Below are positions 46,640-58,261 of a stretch of 64,000 nt of DNA, one piece after another. The notes under the pieces are model-generated. The model ran no database searches and had not been told where the DNA came from. It saw only the letters and a list, made by a program, of their open reading frames with translations. The DNA is taken from the NCBI GenBank assembly GCA_037176885.1, contig JAWWNJ010000140.1:310001-374000 (forward strand), written 5' to 3'. Each line of letters opens with the position of its first letter. The stretch's first letter is position 1. The position numbers and the translations under genes were made by a program. The stretch is from Favolaschia claudopus. Lineage: Eukaryota; Basidiomycota; Agaricomycetes; Agaricales; Mycenaceae.

Positions 46640-48110
46640 ATGCAGAGACGCCTTCGGATAATCACCTGTACGTGTCAATAATCGCACTGCGATATTGTCC
46701 GGCATCTAACTCATTCATTCAACAAACTCTCTTACTTTGAGCAGCATTCGAAAAGCAATCGCAATCGAAATCCAGCCCAACTCGTAGCCCACTCTCCGCT
46801 TTATCCGAACTTAGGCAAGTGAAGCGGGCATCAAGCGAAACAAGGGTTCATACCGCCAAGAAATCGATCCACCTACCTGTTGCATCTCAGGCTAGACGGC
46901 AGAAAGATTCACCGATTGACTCGGACTTGAATCGTCGCACTTCCCTGTATTCCAAGCGGGCCATAACCTCGTGGAATAGTACATCGCCACCCGATTTGAG
47001 AATGACGAGCACCTCGGGAGCGATAGAACGTCGTTCGTCTTCATTCCTTCTTTCCTTGGAAATCGTGATTGAAGCGGTGGAGACAGGCAACCCTTTCAAA
47101 TGGATACGAGGAGAGGAAATCGGGAAAGGAACGCATGGACGAGTGTATCTTGGGCTCAACGGTACAACGGGAGAGATGTTAGCGGTCAAGCAATTCAGCT
47201 TTTCTGCTGTGTCGAGTGAACAGCACGGCCGCCCTTCTATCCGTTCTCTCAGGCAAGAGCTAGTGAATATGGAGTCTCTCAGCCACCCCAACCTAATCGA
47301 CTATCTCGGTGTCGAAAAGAGCTGCGGTGTATTTTCCATGTAAGTCCAAGCCGAGTTCTTTGGCGCCTAACACTCGTTTACTATGATTTACACTCAGCTT
47401 CATGGAATATGGCGGGGAGTCAATCCGCAGGCAAGTCGCCAAATATGGTATCCTGCCCCACGACCTCGTTAAATCTTTCACGTCCCAAATTCTCGACGGG
47501 CTGGTATACTTGCATAACCACGGACTCGTTCATGGTGTTAGTTTCAGATTCCTCATTGCTCGTTGCTTCGTTAACCAAACGTTACAGGCTCTGAAATCTA
47601 GCAATATATTGGTCAGTTCCTCGGGAGTGTGTCGGATCGAGGGACTATGCTGCTCCGAGAACGAGGTCCGAGATTGTTCGAGGGCTGTTCCCCGAGCCAT
47701 TTATTGGACGGCTCCGGAGATGATCAAAACTCAGTTCCAGACGTACAGCTCAAAAGCCGACATATGGAGTCTTGGGTGCATTGTTCTCGAAATGATGACC
47801 GGAAAGCGCCCTTGGTTTGACTCAGAGGGCATCACAGTTCTGTTCAAGGTGGCACTTTAGTGCTTTGTTGGGACATCTTATGCTAATCACTTGTTGTATC
47901 AGCTCTATCATCAGACTCTTCGACCTCCCCTTGCAGACGATCCAACACTGCATCCTGTTGCACGGGACTTGATAGACAAATGCCTTGCATTGTAAGTATT
48001 TTTATCATTTCTTGTTCCATTTCCGATGCTCATCTGAAATCCTCGAATGAAGGCAGCCCGATGACAGAATGTCCGCCGTACAACTCAGACATCATGCACT
48101 TTTTGCCTAG
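46640..48110 (+). CDS. STE11/BCK1-like protein kinase, predicted pseudokinase
   Basis: Six exons (46640-46667, 46745-47339, 47398-47536, 47588-47848, 47903-47991, 48053-48110) give 389 aa in frame. A basic Ser-rich N-terminus (about 110 aa) precedes the kinase domain: IRGEEIGKGTHGRVYLG (P-loop intact), MLAVKQF (VAIK Lys kept), LSHPNLIDYLG, FMEYGGES. The catalytic loop reads LVHGALKSSNILV, so HRD has become HGA and the catalytic Asp is missing; Lys and Asn are kept. The DFG position reads RIEGLCCSE, so the metal-binding Asp is missing too. WTAPEMI, DIWSLGCIVLEMMTGKRPW and CLALQPDDRMSAVQL complete the C-lobe as in MAPKKKs. The loop lies at the exon 3/4 join (donor gttagt), the only join that keeps frame, so the loss does not come from a mis-chosen intron. 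Likely scaffold or allosteric partner in MAPK signalling. Confidence 0.8.
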
Positions 48111-48625
48111 GATTCCGGCCTTCGATACCCAGCGGCATTCAACGCTTGGTATATCCTTCCGACCGCATCATCTTCAAATACTTTCACGCCCTTTAGTATT
48201 TACCCAAGCTCGAAGAATTATTTATGATTTGAATTAGAGACCATCTCCCACTCATCTGTATCTATTACGATCTGCTCGTGCTTTTGAACTATACCCGTTA
48301 TTTATTTTTTGTATGCTCATTGATGTATTTGTAGTAGCAATGTGTATTGTGTACCTCCTGTAAACCTATCTTGCATGTGCAAAGTTTCCGACGATATGAC
48401 GGAGAGAAAAGCAGAGCACGAGGAGACAATTAGCATGAGTCGGCGATCTGAGTAAGTACGTGCATAGACGAACTTTTGACGAACTTGTTGAGAAACCTGG
48501 TCCGGGCCGGGACTCCGAGTGCCGATCATCATTGACATCAATGGCAGTGCAAGGCGCATCACTCAGCTCCCAGCCTTGCGGCGGTCATTTGGTCGATCCC
48601 AATGTCGTGAGTCTTATTCTGATGC
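48111..48625. other. Intergenic, no gene seen
   Basis: Kinase 3' region and F-box gene upstream region. No supported feature. Confidence 0.45.
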
Positions 48626-50011
48626 ATGAGTGACCCTCGAACAACTGGAAGGATTAGATTCTGTGACCCAATTTGCCCTTTGCGGTTTGCATCCGAGTCT
48701 CTGAAACAACACGGACATCTGGCGCGTCTGCATCCCGAATTGCTTTCAGGCGCATTCTATACTCCGTCCGATTCGCAGGCCACCGAGATTCAGCAGGAGA
48801 TCAGAAGAATAGAAGATGAATTGTCGATCGTAGACTCCCATGTTGCGCGCCTTACCGCTGCGAGAGACCAGCTGATCATATACCGAGCACGACTGGAGAT
48901 ATCCGCCGAGTCGTACAGAGGTGTGCTTTCATCGCTGCGCCGCATCCCGAATGAGCTTCTAGCGGAGATCTTCGAGCTCTGCATCGACCCCGACTCTCCC
49001 CTTGACCCCAAACGCCACGCATCCTGGATCATGAGCCAGGTATGCAGCCACTGGCGCGCCGTTGCGATAAACTCTCCCTCTCTCTGGCGGCACATACATC
49101 ATTCAGATGAATTTCACACTCACCACTCACTTCTCTCAACTCAATTGAAACGCGCTCAGCGTATCCCCCGTCTTTCCATCCGATTCTTCCCAAATTACAC
49201 GGACGATGCTTTGGACCTTCTGCTCCAAGCATCAGCGCAATGGGAACAGGCTGCGTTAGGCCTGACAAATGATGGATTCGTTAGGTTCTTCAACCACACC
49301 GGGACTTTCACCGCCCTGAAAAGGCTCTCTCTTCGCAGCTGGGACAAATTGCCAGCTACGTTCACCGTGGATTGGAGCCACTCCTTACCCCGCCTCGAGG
49401 AACTATCTCTCGATCTTTGTTACGACACTCTTCCCCACCAGCTTCCCATCCCTTGGGCACAGCTTCGGGTACTATGTCTCAGCAACGGGCATTCCTTGGA
49501 TCTTTTGTGGCTCGTTTCGCAGCTTTCTGCAGTCACCACTATATCTGTTTTCGGTGGAGGAAACTACGGTAACGAGCGCTCAACTTCGCGGACTGTCTCC
49601 AGGTCGATGATTTCCCTCAACCTCAACGATTGTGGCGAGGGATTCGTCGAAGAGGTCCTCGGATTCCTTGTCGCGCCCGCTCTACAAACAATGGCCTTGA
49701 TATCTTCAAGGCCTGCGCCAAGGGATCGTCTGATCACTTTCCTCCGGCAGTCCCGTTGCGACCTGAAGCGATTACACGTTGACGCTGTTATCACTTCCGG
49801 CTGTCTGGAACCTATGCTACAGTGGCCGTGTACGCGGAGCATAACACACCTCCGACTTCCCAAAGCCTCGGTCAATCCCAGGGACATCGTAGCCCTAGCA
49901 TCACACTCTCAGCTTCGCAGCCTGGTTCTGGCGCGAAACACCCAGAATTTGCAGCTCCGCGAGTCATTATTGGAGTCTCTTCCGAACCTCACCGAGCTGA
50001 TTTTTCGGTAA
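48626..50011 (+). CDS. F-box protein with N-terminal coiled coil
   Basis: Single-exon gene of 461 aa. Residues about 50-90 form a coiled coil (EIQQEIRRIEDELSIVDSHV). The F-box motif follows at about 108-155: LRRIPNELLAEIFELCI, then WIMSQVCSHWRAVAINSPSL. The rest is a degenerate leucine-rich region (LKRLSLRSWDKL, LPRLEELSLDLC, LRVLCLSNGHSLDLLWL, SITHLRLPKASV). This layout is typical of the very large mushroom F-box families, thought to be SCF ubiquitin-ligase substrate adaptors acting through Skp1. The substrate is unknown. The absence of introns contrasts with its neighbours and suits a recently expanded family. Confidence 0.85.
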   Translation: MSDPRTTGRIRFCDPICPLRFASESLKQHGHLARLHPELLSGAFYTPSDSQATEIQQEIRRIEDELSIVDSHVARLTAARDQLIIYRARLEISAESYRGVLSSLRRIPNELLAEIFELCIDPDSPLDPKRHASWIMSQVCSHWRAVAINSPSLWRHIHHSDEFHTHHSLLSTQLKRAQRIPRLSIRFFPNYTDDALDLLLQASAQWEQAALGLTNDGFVRFFNHTGTFTALKRLSLRSWDKLPATFTVDWSHSLPRLEELSLDLCYDTLPHQLPIPWAQLRVLCLSNGHSLDLLWLVSQLSAVTTISVFGGGNYGNERSTSRTVSRSMISLNLNDCGEGFVEEVLGFLVAPALQTMALISSRPAPRDRLITFLRQSRCDLKRLHVDAVITSGCLEPMLQWPCTRSITHLRLPKASVNPRDIVALASHSQLRSLVLARNTQNLQLRESLLESLPNLTELIFR

Positions 50012-50093
50012 CGTTGTTGCCTGTATGAGTTCATCGCGGAATCCTTTTCTACACACGCATTGCATAATATAATACACCTGATACATCGTACGC

Positions 50094-52351
50094 TCAACTG
50101 GGTGTGGACGTTGACCGTGCAGTAGTATCCGCCGTCGACCAGGTTTTCGAGGGACGCAAACCAATATCAGCAGCAAGCGTCTGACGCGCTGCCCTAAACT
50201 CGAGCTCCTCCGCCTCGTTCTGGGCAACGAGCACTGCTTTTGCCTCTGCCTGACGCTGCAATTCGGCGTCGTCTGAGAGATAATGTGAAAATCCTCCTGT
50301 CGACGCAGAGGCCTCAATTGCAGCGGTGGACGTAGACGCAGGAAATCCCCGTTCTTGTCCCTGTGCCTTGGCAGCTTTCTTCTCCCCCATGCCCCTCCGA
50401 CGGTCCGGTGCCGGATACTCGCATTTAAGCATGCGGCGTAGACATTGGTCGCAGCTCATTTGTGTCTTTGATCCTTCCCCTTCACCCGCACCTCCGTCTC
50501 CCCCATCTGAGGCCACCCTTTGGGAGGTGCATTCAATTTTCCTGCCACGACAAAAAAGGCATGTGAGGGGCGACTTTTTGTGTGATCTTCGTCTTCGTTG
50601 CTGCCGCTCAATGCCTGCTTTTGCACCTATTTCTGTTTCTTGGTTGTTTGTCTGAAGAGAATCATCGGAGAAAGCGGTGTGGACCCTCAGAAATGCTAAA
50701 CCTGCGAGAATTTGAGTAGCGGGGTCATGGGATTGTACCGACAAAGGACTGACCATCCTCTTCCACAACATCGAAAAGGTCAGATATTGTTTGCTCCACG
50801 AGGAAAGAATTCAGTTTCGTTGTGGTATTCTGGCGCAAATGAGCAGATTTTGCGTCGATGACACAAATGAAACCTACGTCTCTGAATATGTCCCGCCAAT
50901 CATCGTCATGAGTGATCACAACCCTTGCGTTGGGCGCCTGAAACGCTCAGTTGTCTGCGGTCTACAAAGCCGAGGGGAATCTCACCTCACGAAGAATATG
51001 ATGGTGAATGACTTGAGAGGGATGTATAGCCTTGAGTTGTAAATGATTGTTTAGAGCCAACATACACCGAAGTAACAATATGCACTGCACCATCGGAACA
51101 GGAAAGGCAGTGGAGACCATTCCATCACGAGGAAAGGAAGCTTGCGCCGTGCTTTGCCTCCCCCCATTAGAATAGCCGCCTCCGAAAAAGGACCAAACGG
51201 AAGAGCCTGAGTAAGCAGAAGAAGATCCATATGGTATGAAGGTACGTCCAGCCGCGTCGGCGAAAGTTGAGGAGTTTACCAGTTGACAAGTTTCTGTGCC
51301 GAAGAGTTTTCCCCAAATCCCTGAACAGACTGAAATGGCAAATGCATGAATAAACATCGTCTGATTCAGATACTCTGCGCGTGGATCCGCATACTTGCGA
51401 TGGGAATGGGCCCCTTGCCAGCGGTATCTGTAGCCGTGCTCCGCATCCACGGTGGGTCTGAACGACAGCTGGAATTCTTTCTGCACGGGAACATCCTGGA
51501 AGGTGGCCATACCCCATGATTCCGCTTTTTCCCAGCCTGTGACAAGATACAAGCTACCGTTCGATAATCCGCGTCCTCTCGTTTCATTGACATACTTATA
51601 CCAGCTTTCTGCATTTTTCGCCGCGTACCGACGCATGCTTTCAAGATTCTCGAGCTTCTCCAGGTGTGCGCCATGGGGAAGGGTCAGGACAGCTCCTTCG
51701 GGTCCCTGGCAGTCGAAAACAAAATCTCCGCCAGGAAAGCTAGATATTCACAGATGAACAAGCTTCGATGCACATTTTCTGAAGCGACCCACTCAGGATA
51801 ATCACTGCTTGTCTCCTGAACAGCAGGACTTGCAACATAGTTTCCGGGGTCGTAGTCATGCTGAGTAACGTCAACCGACTCGTATTTGCGCAACGGCTCA
51901 AAGTCCGGGGGAGTATTGACATTGATTGTATGCCCGTGCGGGAGATAGATATTGAAAAAGAAATCAAAGCTCCCCTCGGGTGTTACTCGTCCGACGTCAC
52001 CAATTGCGACGCCATCCCGTCGATACGCCGCTGAAAGATTGGCTGGAGGAGCAGGAATGTAGAGCGGAAATCCTCGACCCTGCCGCAGCAGCAAGCTCGT
52101 ATAATTCTCACTTTCAGAATACCCCATGGTCATCAGACCATTCGAAATTGCCTGAGATAAAATTGCCTGAGTCAGATACGACGGCGTCGAGGAATAATAC
52201 GCAAACGCACCATCGTGGAGGTTGAGGCTGCCGCTGCTGCCGCCGCGGCCACAACACCTGCATTCGAGGGATAGGGTTGTAGGTTCATATTGCCTTGCAC
52301 ATTCGTAAAATGAGACCCGCTGATCCCGAATTGCGTAGCATTCGGAAACAT
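50094..52351 (-). CDS. Uncharacterised RGFPLYIPAPP-family protein with C-terminal Zn2Cys6-like domain
   Basis: Paralogue of the gene at 59786. It starts MFPNATQFGISGSHFTNV at 52351, then (after an intron) AILSQAISNGLMTMGYSESE and LLLRQGRGFPLYIPAPPANL, AIGDVGRVTPEGSFDFFFNI, FPGG...FVFDCQGP, YAAKNAESWYKYVNETRGRG, SLYLVTGWEKAESWGMATF, FIHAFAISVCSGIWGKLFG, then AIHPSQVIHHHIL and RVVITHDDDWRDIFRD. Conserved splice junctions then carry the frame into LAFLRVHTAFSDDS and a basic region RRRRSHKKSPLTCLFCRGRK, with IEC and CDQCLRRMLKCEYP, a Zn2Cys6-type cysteine pattern with a long Gly-rich loop. Near 51740 (SENV...) I found no GT-AG intron that restores frame relative to the paralogue; the local sequence is 1 nt shorter, so a frameshift is possible. 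Biochemical role unknown. Confidence 0.7.
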
Positions 52352-52971
52352 TTGCGAAGTGCTGGTGGAAAATAAGTTTTCTTCAGCAAAGCAAATCGAA
52401 ATGCCCTGCGCCTCGCGTGCTCACCTCTCCGGAGCGTTAGCAGGATTCATATGCGGATGATGAGGCAGCGAGAAAGGGGGAAGAAAGTGGATGCTATTGC
52501 ACAGGAAATGCAGCAGATTATATACGTGCTCAGGCTGGAGGCAATGCGAGCGCTTCCGAGTCAAAGGTGCTTGTTCTATTCGGGAGCGGTCCTATTACTT
52601 AAATTGCTTAATTGTGTGAGAGGGTTTGGGGAGCGTCCCGCCTCAAAGAGGGAAAGAAGCTGTATGATTGAAGCCTCCATAGAGAAAACGCGTTCAGATA
52701 TCCTCGAACGACGGCGCTACTGGCTAGCATATAAAGCAAGGCGCTCGCAGGGGCCAGCGTTGAAGGCGTTGAAGCAACGTTGAAGCAGGAGTTTGAGCTA
52801 AGTTGACAGTTCGGAAGAGAAAGATTCCGCTGACTCATCCCGAAAAACCCCATAGTAACCCCATCCTTCTCCTCCTCGTCTTGTCCACATCCTTAAACTA
52901 ACACCCTCCCCTCCCCTCCTCACCAACAGTAGCACTTCAATTTAAATACATTAACTACCTTTATTTAGCGA
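52352..52971. promoter_or_regulatory. Promoter of the minus-strand family gene and left arm of the inverted duplication
   Basis: A minus-strand TATATAATCTGC (52515-52526, reverse) lies about 170 bp upstream of the ATG, with a caatttaagtaataggacc-type motif upstream of it. Both are matched upstream of the paralogue at 59786 (TATAATCTGC near 59624). The outer part, about 52862-52971, is the inverted partner of 57969-58090, including the AT-rich string cacttcaatttaaatacatt. Confidence 0.6.
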
Positions 52972-54712
52972 GGCTGAGCTGACTTCATGCAGCTCAACTC
53001 GTGCCTCGAAATTCTCAGCTTCACTTCAATACTATTACAGGTGAGTTGTCCGTTCTTTCTTTCTTTCAATCTCATTTGATTCACCTCAATTGTCTCGTAC
53101 GCCGTCATTTACTCTTCATTTGCTGACGATTCAAGGCGTAGATTTTGAAAACAAGACTTATTTCATTCAAATAGACTATTGACTTACATTGTAGAGTAGC
53201 TAATGTACGCTACGTTACTGACTCGGTCTCGTCTCGTTTCGACAGCCCGACCCGCCGCCCACCCCCGCCATCCCACGTCTTCCCGCCGGGAACGCGCGCG
53301 CTCGCGCATCAACCTCCTCCTTTCCCCGCCGCTCTCGCGCCGCTTCCTTCGCGTTGCCCGAGTTGATGCGACTCGCGCGGAGAGTATCTGTGTAGATAGG
53401 TGAGTGTTTGCGTGCAATTCGCCGTCAAAAACAGAAGAACTCACTTGATTTTGATTCTAGCGCGACTTATTGACCGAGTCGGCGCGTAAGCGCCTAGACG
53501 ACGACATCCACGTTGACGGTGACGAGGAAGGGGTCGGCGGCGTGGCGCGTGGATCTGTTCACTTAGGTGAGTAATTTCGTTTCGTTTCGTCATCGAAATG
53601 GTAAGAAACTCACTTATATTTAAAATTCCAGCGCATTCTTGAGCAAGTCGGCGGGCGCGGCGCCGAAAAACGACGTTCTTGAGGTTGAGGGCGTTGTTCT
53701 GGTGTTAACGAGGGCGGCTGCCGCAGCGTTGGATGCCGGAGTTGTGTTTGGGGTGGAAGCGAGGGTGTCGAGAGGGCGAAACGGCGGGGCAACGAGGTTG
53801 CGCCAGCGTGTCGATGTCGGGGAAGTGGCGGCTAATCGGATCGGGGGGAGCGGGCGGCGGCGGCTAGACGTCGATGAGTGGGGAGGAGATGGGCTAGCGA
53901 AACGGAGATGTCGTCGAGGCGGGGGAAGGAGAGAAAAGTGGGACGTACCTCGAGTTTGATGGACTTCTTTTTGGTTTTGTATGTAGATGTGTCGGCGTTG
54001 GCGCTGCGACGCCGGCGTCGGGGTGGCCTTCGCAAACGGCGGCGTCGGAGAGCGGAGGTGAGGCTGCGAGGTGGTGGAGGCGAGAATGGAGGTGGTGTGA
54101 GGGCGGGGATTCCTGAGAAAAGGGTAAGAAAAACCCGCTAAAAGATCTCGTTAGTGCGGTAACCAAACAAGACAACGCCGACGCACGTTCGTTTGTGACG
54201 TTCACGTCGCCGCGAACGCGTCGGAGGTTGGGGGTGGTCGTGAAGAGAGGCGGGGAGAGCGAGGGGGTTGGGGGCGCAAACGAAGTTAACGGCGGCTTTC
54301 GGACGTTTGAAAGTGATGAGTTGGCTTGAGTTGCCGGTGTCAACGAGTCGGCGCTGGCAAGGTGGAATTGGGTGGGAGAGAGATTGAGGTGGGTCTGGTG
54401 GGTTTGAAAGAAGGGGCGGGAAGAGTCGTCGGAACGGCGCTGGGAAGAATAAGCTAAGGGGAGAGAGCTGAGATTAACAAGAGAAAGAACTCCAACAACC
54501 TCAACACACACCTTTACCCATAGCTACGCGGCAATTGCGTCTCTTAGCGTTCGCGTCGTCACTTCGTTACCGGAGAGAGTAGGCGTGTGGGGTGAGACGA
54601 CGCGTTCGACGCGTTCGGCGCGGGAAGGAGCTAGATATGTGGGTTAGTGGAATAGACAAGGGACAAGGGACGGGAACTCACCTTGATACAGAACGGCGCG
54701 GCATTCGAAGGG
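52972..54712. repeat. Element E, partial copy 3 (E3, right end only)
   Basis: It matches the last 1.8 kb of E1/E2: gtcgtacgccgt (about 53095) corresponds to 22747 and 32755; the ttgcgcgag/cgcgcggag block, the repeated 'gtgagt...gcgaaactcac' units and the paired ACGCGT boxes (54599-54613) follow in the same order, ending at ggcgcggcattcga. There is no left arm and no paladin fragment. Its left edge coincides with the end of the inverted-repeat arm, and its right edge is about 450 bp upstream of crz1. Confidence 0.7.
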
Positions 54713-55162
54713 ATCAGACGCCGTTTGTTTGTTAGTAAGGTGGAGAGCGGTTAGACGCGCGAGAAACGGGACGGATTGGCTTGCTGACAGAGTGGGTGGT
54801 AGATATCTGTTGTTGTTGTTGTTGTCGGCGGTGTACTGTATCAAGGCCGTCTGTTGTTGATTCGTTGGAGAGGGATTGGGAGATGGGCGAACAGAGCCGA
54901 GTGTGTTGAAGATGCGATGGGAGGGAAACACTGCCTTGGGATATCAAGGAGAGTGGAAAAAAGAGGCCGTGGGAGAAAGAGAGAGCAGAGAAAGTGTTTG
55001 GCTGAGCAACCAACGACGCCGTCCTCGCTGGCAGTCTTCACAAAACAACGCAGACGGTCACCGTCAACGGCGCTGTGAGTTACAAGGGAGACAAAACACA
55101 ACAAACACAAACAACGACACCTTTCCTTTGAAACTCGTTCTCTCTCAAGGCAGTACAACCGA
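54713..55162. promoter_or_regulatory. crz1 upstream region
   Basis: About 450 bp between E3 and the crz1 start. It contains a short TTG/CAA repeat (about 54809-54824) and an A-rich leader just before the ATG. No clear TATA box; no gene. Confidence 0.4.
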
Positions 55163-57080
55163 ATGGATCCTCAGCATCACGACACCGCAGAGTATATAGC
55201 AGACGAAGGCAATGACTTTCGCATCCAACTCGACTCGGCCGACGCCGCCTTCAACCTGGGCAGCCCTCAGTTCCCTCACACCCCGTCTTACAACGGCTCT
55301 TACCACAACTCACCGTACTCTGGGCACTCGGAACTCAGCTTCAGCGGTGGAGATCTAGGCTTGTTCGAGGAAGACGCTGCTGTGGTGCCGGAATACGACC
55401 CATCGGAATACGATCCCCCGCAATCGTCGTCTCTGCTCATGTTCAACGACACCGACTATTCTTTTTCCTCTGTCCCTGTCAACGTCGAGCGGGGCACTTC
55501 CTACGACTACAGCTCCCCCTCCAGCACCGGTAGCGGCGAACAGCGCTCTCGGGCCTCCTCGATCTCGCAATCCGGCTCTCCCCGCATGAACGTCGCCCAA
55601 GCCTTCGACAACATGACCTTCAGGTCCCCAAACTGGGGCACCGACCCGCTCCCGCGCGACCGCCCGCCGTCCCCGCACCCCAAGTCCCCTCCCCGCTTGA
55701 TGACCGCGCCCATCATCAACGCGCCGGAGGGTGACGGTTTGGGTCCTCGTCTGCACATCGTGCCCGCGACGCCCGTGAGCGGCGGCGGCGCTGCGTCGAC
55801 CGCCGTGCCGTTCCAGACCAGCTTGGAGACTCTGCGCGAACCACCGCAAGAACAACCTCTCCACTTCCCGCGCCCCCGCAGCAGCTCCGACCACGATCCC
55901 CCATCTTGGGACAACGGCAACTTCATCGGGCAAATGGGCAACATCGGCTCCGCTATCGACGACGAAGCGCCACGCCAGCGTCCGTCGTTTAATTCATTTA
56001 ATTTCGGCGACAACGGCTTCCTATCCCCCGACCTCCGCCGCTCGCGCTCCGCCTCCGAGCACACCCGCCCCGGGCACACCAGGCAGACCCGCTCCGAGGA
56101 CATGCGGTCTCTTCTACCGGTGGATTTTTCTGGCCCGCAATTCCTCAGCCCCGTCGACCCGCCCCCGTCGATCCGCGCGCACGGGAAACACTACCGCAGC
56201 CACTCGAGTGGGAGCGCAAGGTCATGGAGCAACGCCTCCTCGACGCGGCCCTCGCCGTACCCCTCCCCGCACGCCTCGCCCTCCGCCCTCCCGCCCGTCC
56301 CTCTCCCTTCCCTTCCCCACGATATCCACTCCAACTTAAACACCAGCAACAACACCGTCAGCAAACAAAACGTCACCACCATCCGCACCCAAAAGGCCTC
56401 GCACAACCGGCGCAAGCAAGAAGCCACCTTCGTCTGCCCCGTCCCGGGCTGCGGCAGCACCTTCACCAGGAGCTTCAATCTCAAGGGGCATATTCGGAGC
56501 CATAATGAAGAAAGGCCGTTTTTGTGCAAGTGGCCCGGGTGCGGGAAGGGGTTCGCGAGGCAGCATGATTGTAAGAGGCATGAGCAGCTGCATACGAATT
56601 ATAGGCCGTTTGTGTGTGAGGGGTGTGGGAAGCAGTTTGCGAGGATGGATGCGTTGAATAGGCATTGTGAGTTTTTTTTTTGCGTTGATGAGTTGTCGTT
56701 TTTTTTTTCTTTCATGCTTATAATGAATTTTTTATATAGTACGCTCCGAAGGCGGCGCAGACTGTCAACGCACGCTCGAAGCTAACGGACGCATGCCGGA
56801 CTTCTCAGCCGATTTTCCCCCTGCTCCAGCGCCCCCCGATTCGGGACTCAAGTTAGGCACTGGGGGAGGGGGTAGAGCAAGGTCGCATAGCGCGGGGAGC
56901 TATAACGGGGACGGAGGGGGAGGGAGTGGGCTGAGGATGCCCGGGCCGGGGATGGGTGGAGGAGGAGGAGGAGGAGGGTTGTTGAGCATGGGGTTAGGAA
57001 TGGGTGGGCCGATGGGAGGCGGGGTGGGAGTGGGGAAGGTGGAGGATCCGTGGGCGAATATGAGTGGGGTTTCGCTTTGA
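55163..57080 (+). CDS. crz1: Crz1-type calcineurin-responsive C2H2 transcription factor
   Basis: Two exons (55163-56666 and 56740-57080) give 614 aa. The C-terminal third has three C2H2 fingers in the Crz1 order: FVCPVPGCGSTFTRSFNLKG, FLCKWPGCGKGFARQHDCKR, FVCEGCGKQFARMDALNRHL followed by RSEGGADC. The only intron splits the third finger at the His codon. The long N-terminus is disordered and Ser/Pro-rich with SRASSISQSGSPR-like serine runs; PRLHIV at residues 195-200 fits the PxIxIT calcineurin-docking pattern. After the fingers is a Gly-rich tail with an (GGGG)n run. In fungi Crz1 is dephosphorylated by calcineurin upon calcium rise, enters the nucleus and induces cell-wall, ion-homeostasis and stress genes. 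The role here is inferred from the family. Confidence 0.85.
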
Positions 57081-57569
57081 GGAGCGGGGCGGGCGCGCGA
57101 TACTTTCGCGACTCGCGGTCCCCCCGCAACGCCGTCCTCCTCCCAATTTAGACATCCCGCCTTTCTCTCTCTTTTTCGCCGTCTCGTCATCTCGCTGTCT
57201 CCAGCCTTTCCTATGTATTCCTCACCTATCGTCGGTCCGGCCCCTCGCTCGTCACCCACCTCCGCTCTACTCTATCCAGTATGCCTGCCCACAATCCCTC
57301 ACTGGCTCTCTCCAGACGCCCTCCTCGCCGTCATCATGTATCGGATATCTTCGTCTACCTGGACATCGCCTGATCGAGCTGTCTCTACCTTCCCTCCCTC
57401 TCTCCTCTCTCCTCCTATCCTCTCCTCGCCCTACCACTCTCCCTACGTCTCTCCTCTGCGCCTCTCCCCGGTCTCCCCGGTCTCCCCGGTCTCTTATGTA
57501 TCGTACTTATCCTATCGCTTCCCTCCCCGCACTCGGCACTCTACTACGCTGTTCCTCTCTCTGTCTCTG

Positions 57570-57600
<31 letters not shown>

Positions 57601-58261
57601 GCTGTTCCCGTCTCTGTTCATACTCATACAATATCGTCGTTTGAATGATGCTTTCCTTTCTTCGTTCTTGCCATACTACCTTTCTACCTACTTATCTATA
57701 TATTGTTCGTTTACGTCCACTTTCTTCGTTCTCCTTCATCTCGGATGGACGTTTCTCTTGTTTCCTGTCATCCATCAGGCCGAGCGCCTCCTCACGATCC
57801 CTTCCCCTCCCTTTCCCTCCTTACACTGTTTTCATGCCTGCCTAGACGATTCCGATTCTCCCCTTCTTCAATCTCGTGTCTTGTCGTGTCTCTGGATCTG
57901 TCACACTGTATTAGCTACCACTGTCAGGGTGCGCGCGCGTTGCAGTCTCTTTTTCTGTCTTGTTGTACGAGTTTAAATAAAGGTAGTGGGTAGTAATGTA
58001 TTTAAATTTGAAGTGCTTCTGTCGATGAGGGGAAGGTTGGAGGTTAGTTGTCAATGGGGGATGAGGGGGAAGGGGAAGGAGGGATGAGTCATTCGAAATT
58101 TCTCTAAATTTCTCTTCGGATTTGCGAGCTGAGGCTCTGCGATCTTGCAAGTGTGGGAGAGAAGGTTGTGGAAGTAGCGATGGTAGTTGCCTAAGTATTT
58201 TTCTCTGAATCTCTGGCTCCAAGTCAATATTGTCTCACGATCTACGTGATCATCCTGCTCT
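57081..58261. other. crz1 3' flank with simple repeats and right inverted-repeat arm
   Basis: Pyrimidine-rich sequence with three 10-bp ctccccggt-type units (about 57467-57496) and a (gtctct)n run (about 57559-57602). An aataaa lies near 57975. From about 57969 to 58090 the sequence is the inverted partner of 52862-52971. No credible gene; the plus ORFs here are low-complexity Ser/Leu. Confidence 0.5.

Noticed and set aside
55355..56103. Long minus-strand ORFs opposite crz1
   Set aside because: Shadows of the GC-rich crz1 coding strand; no homology signal and the plus frame clearly encodes Crz1.
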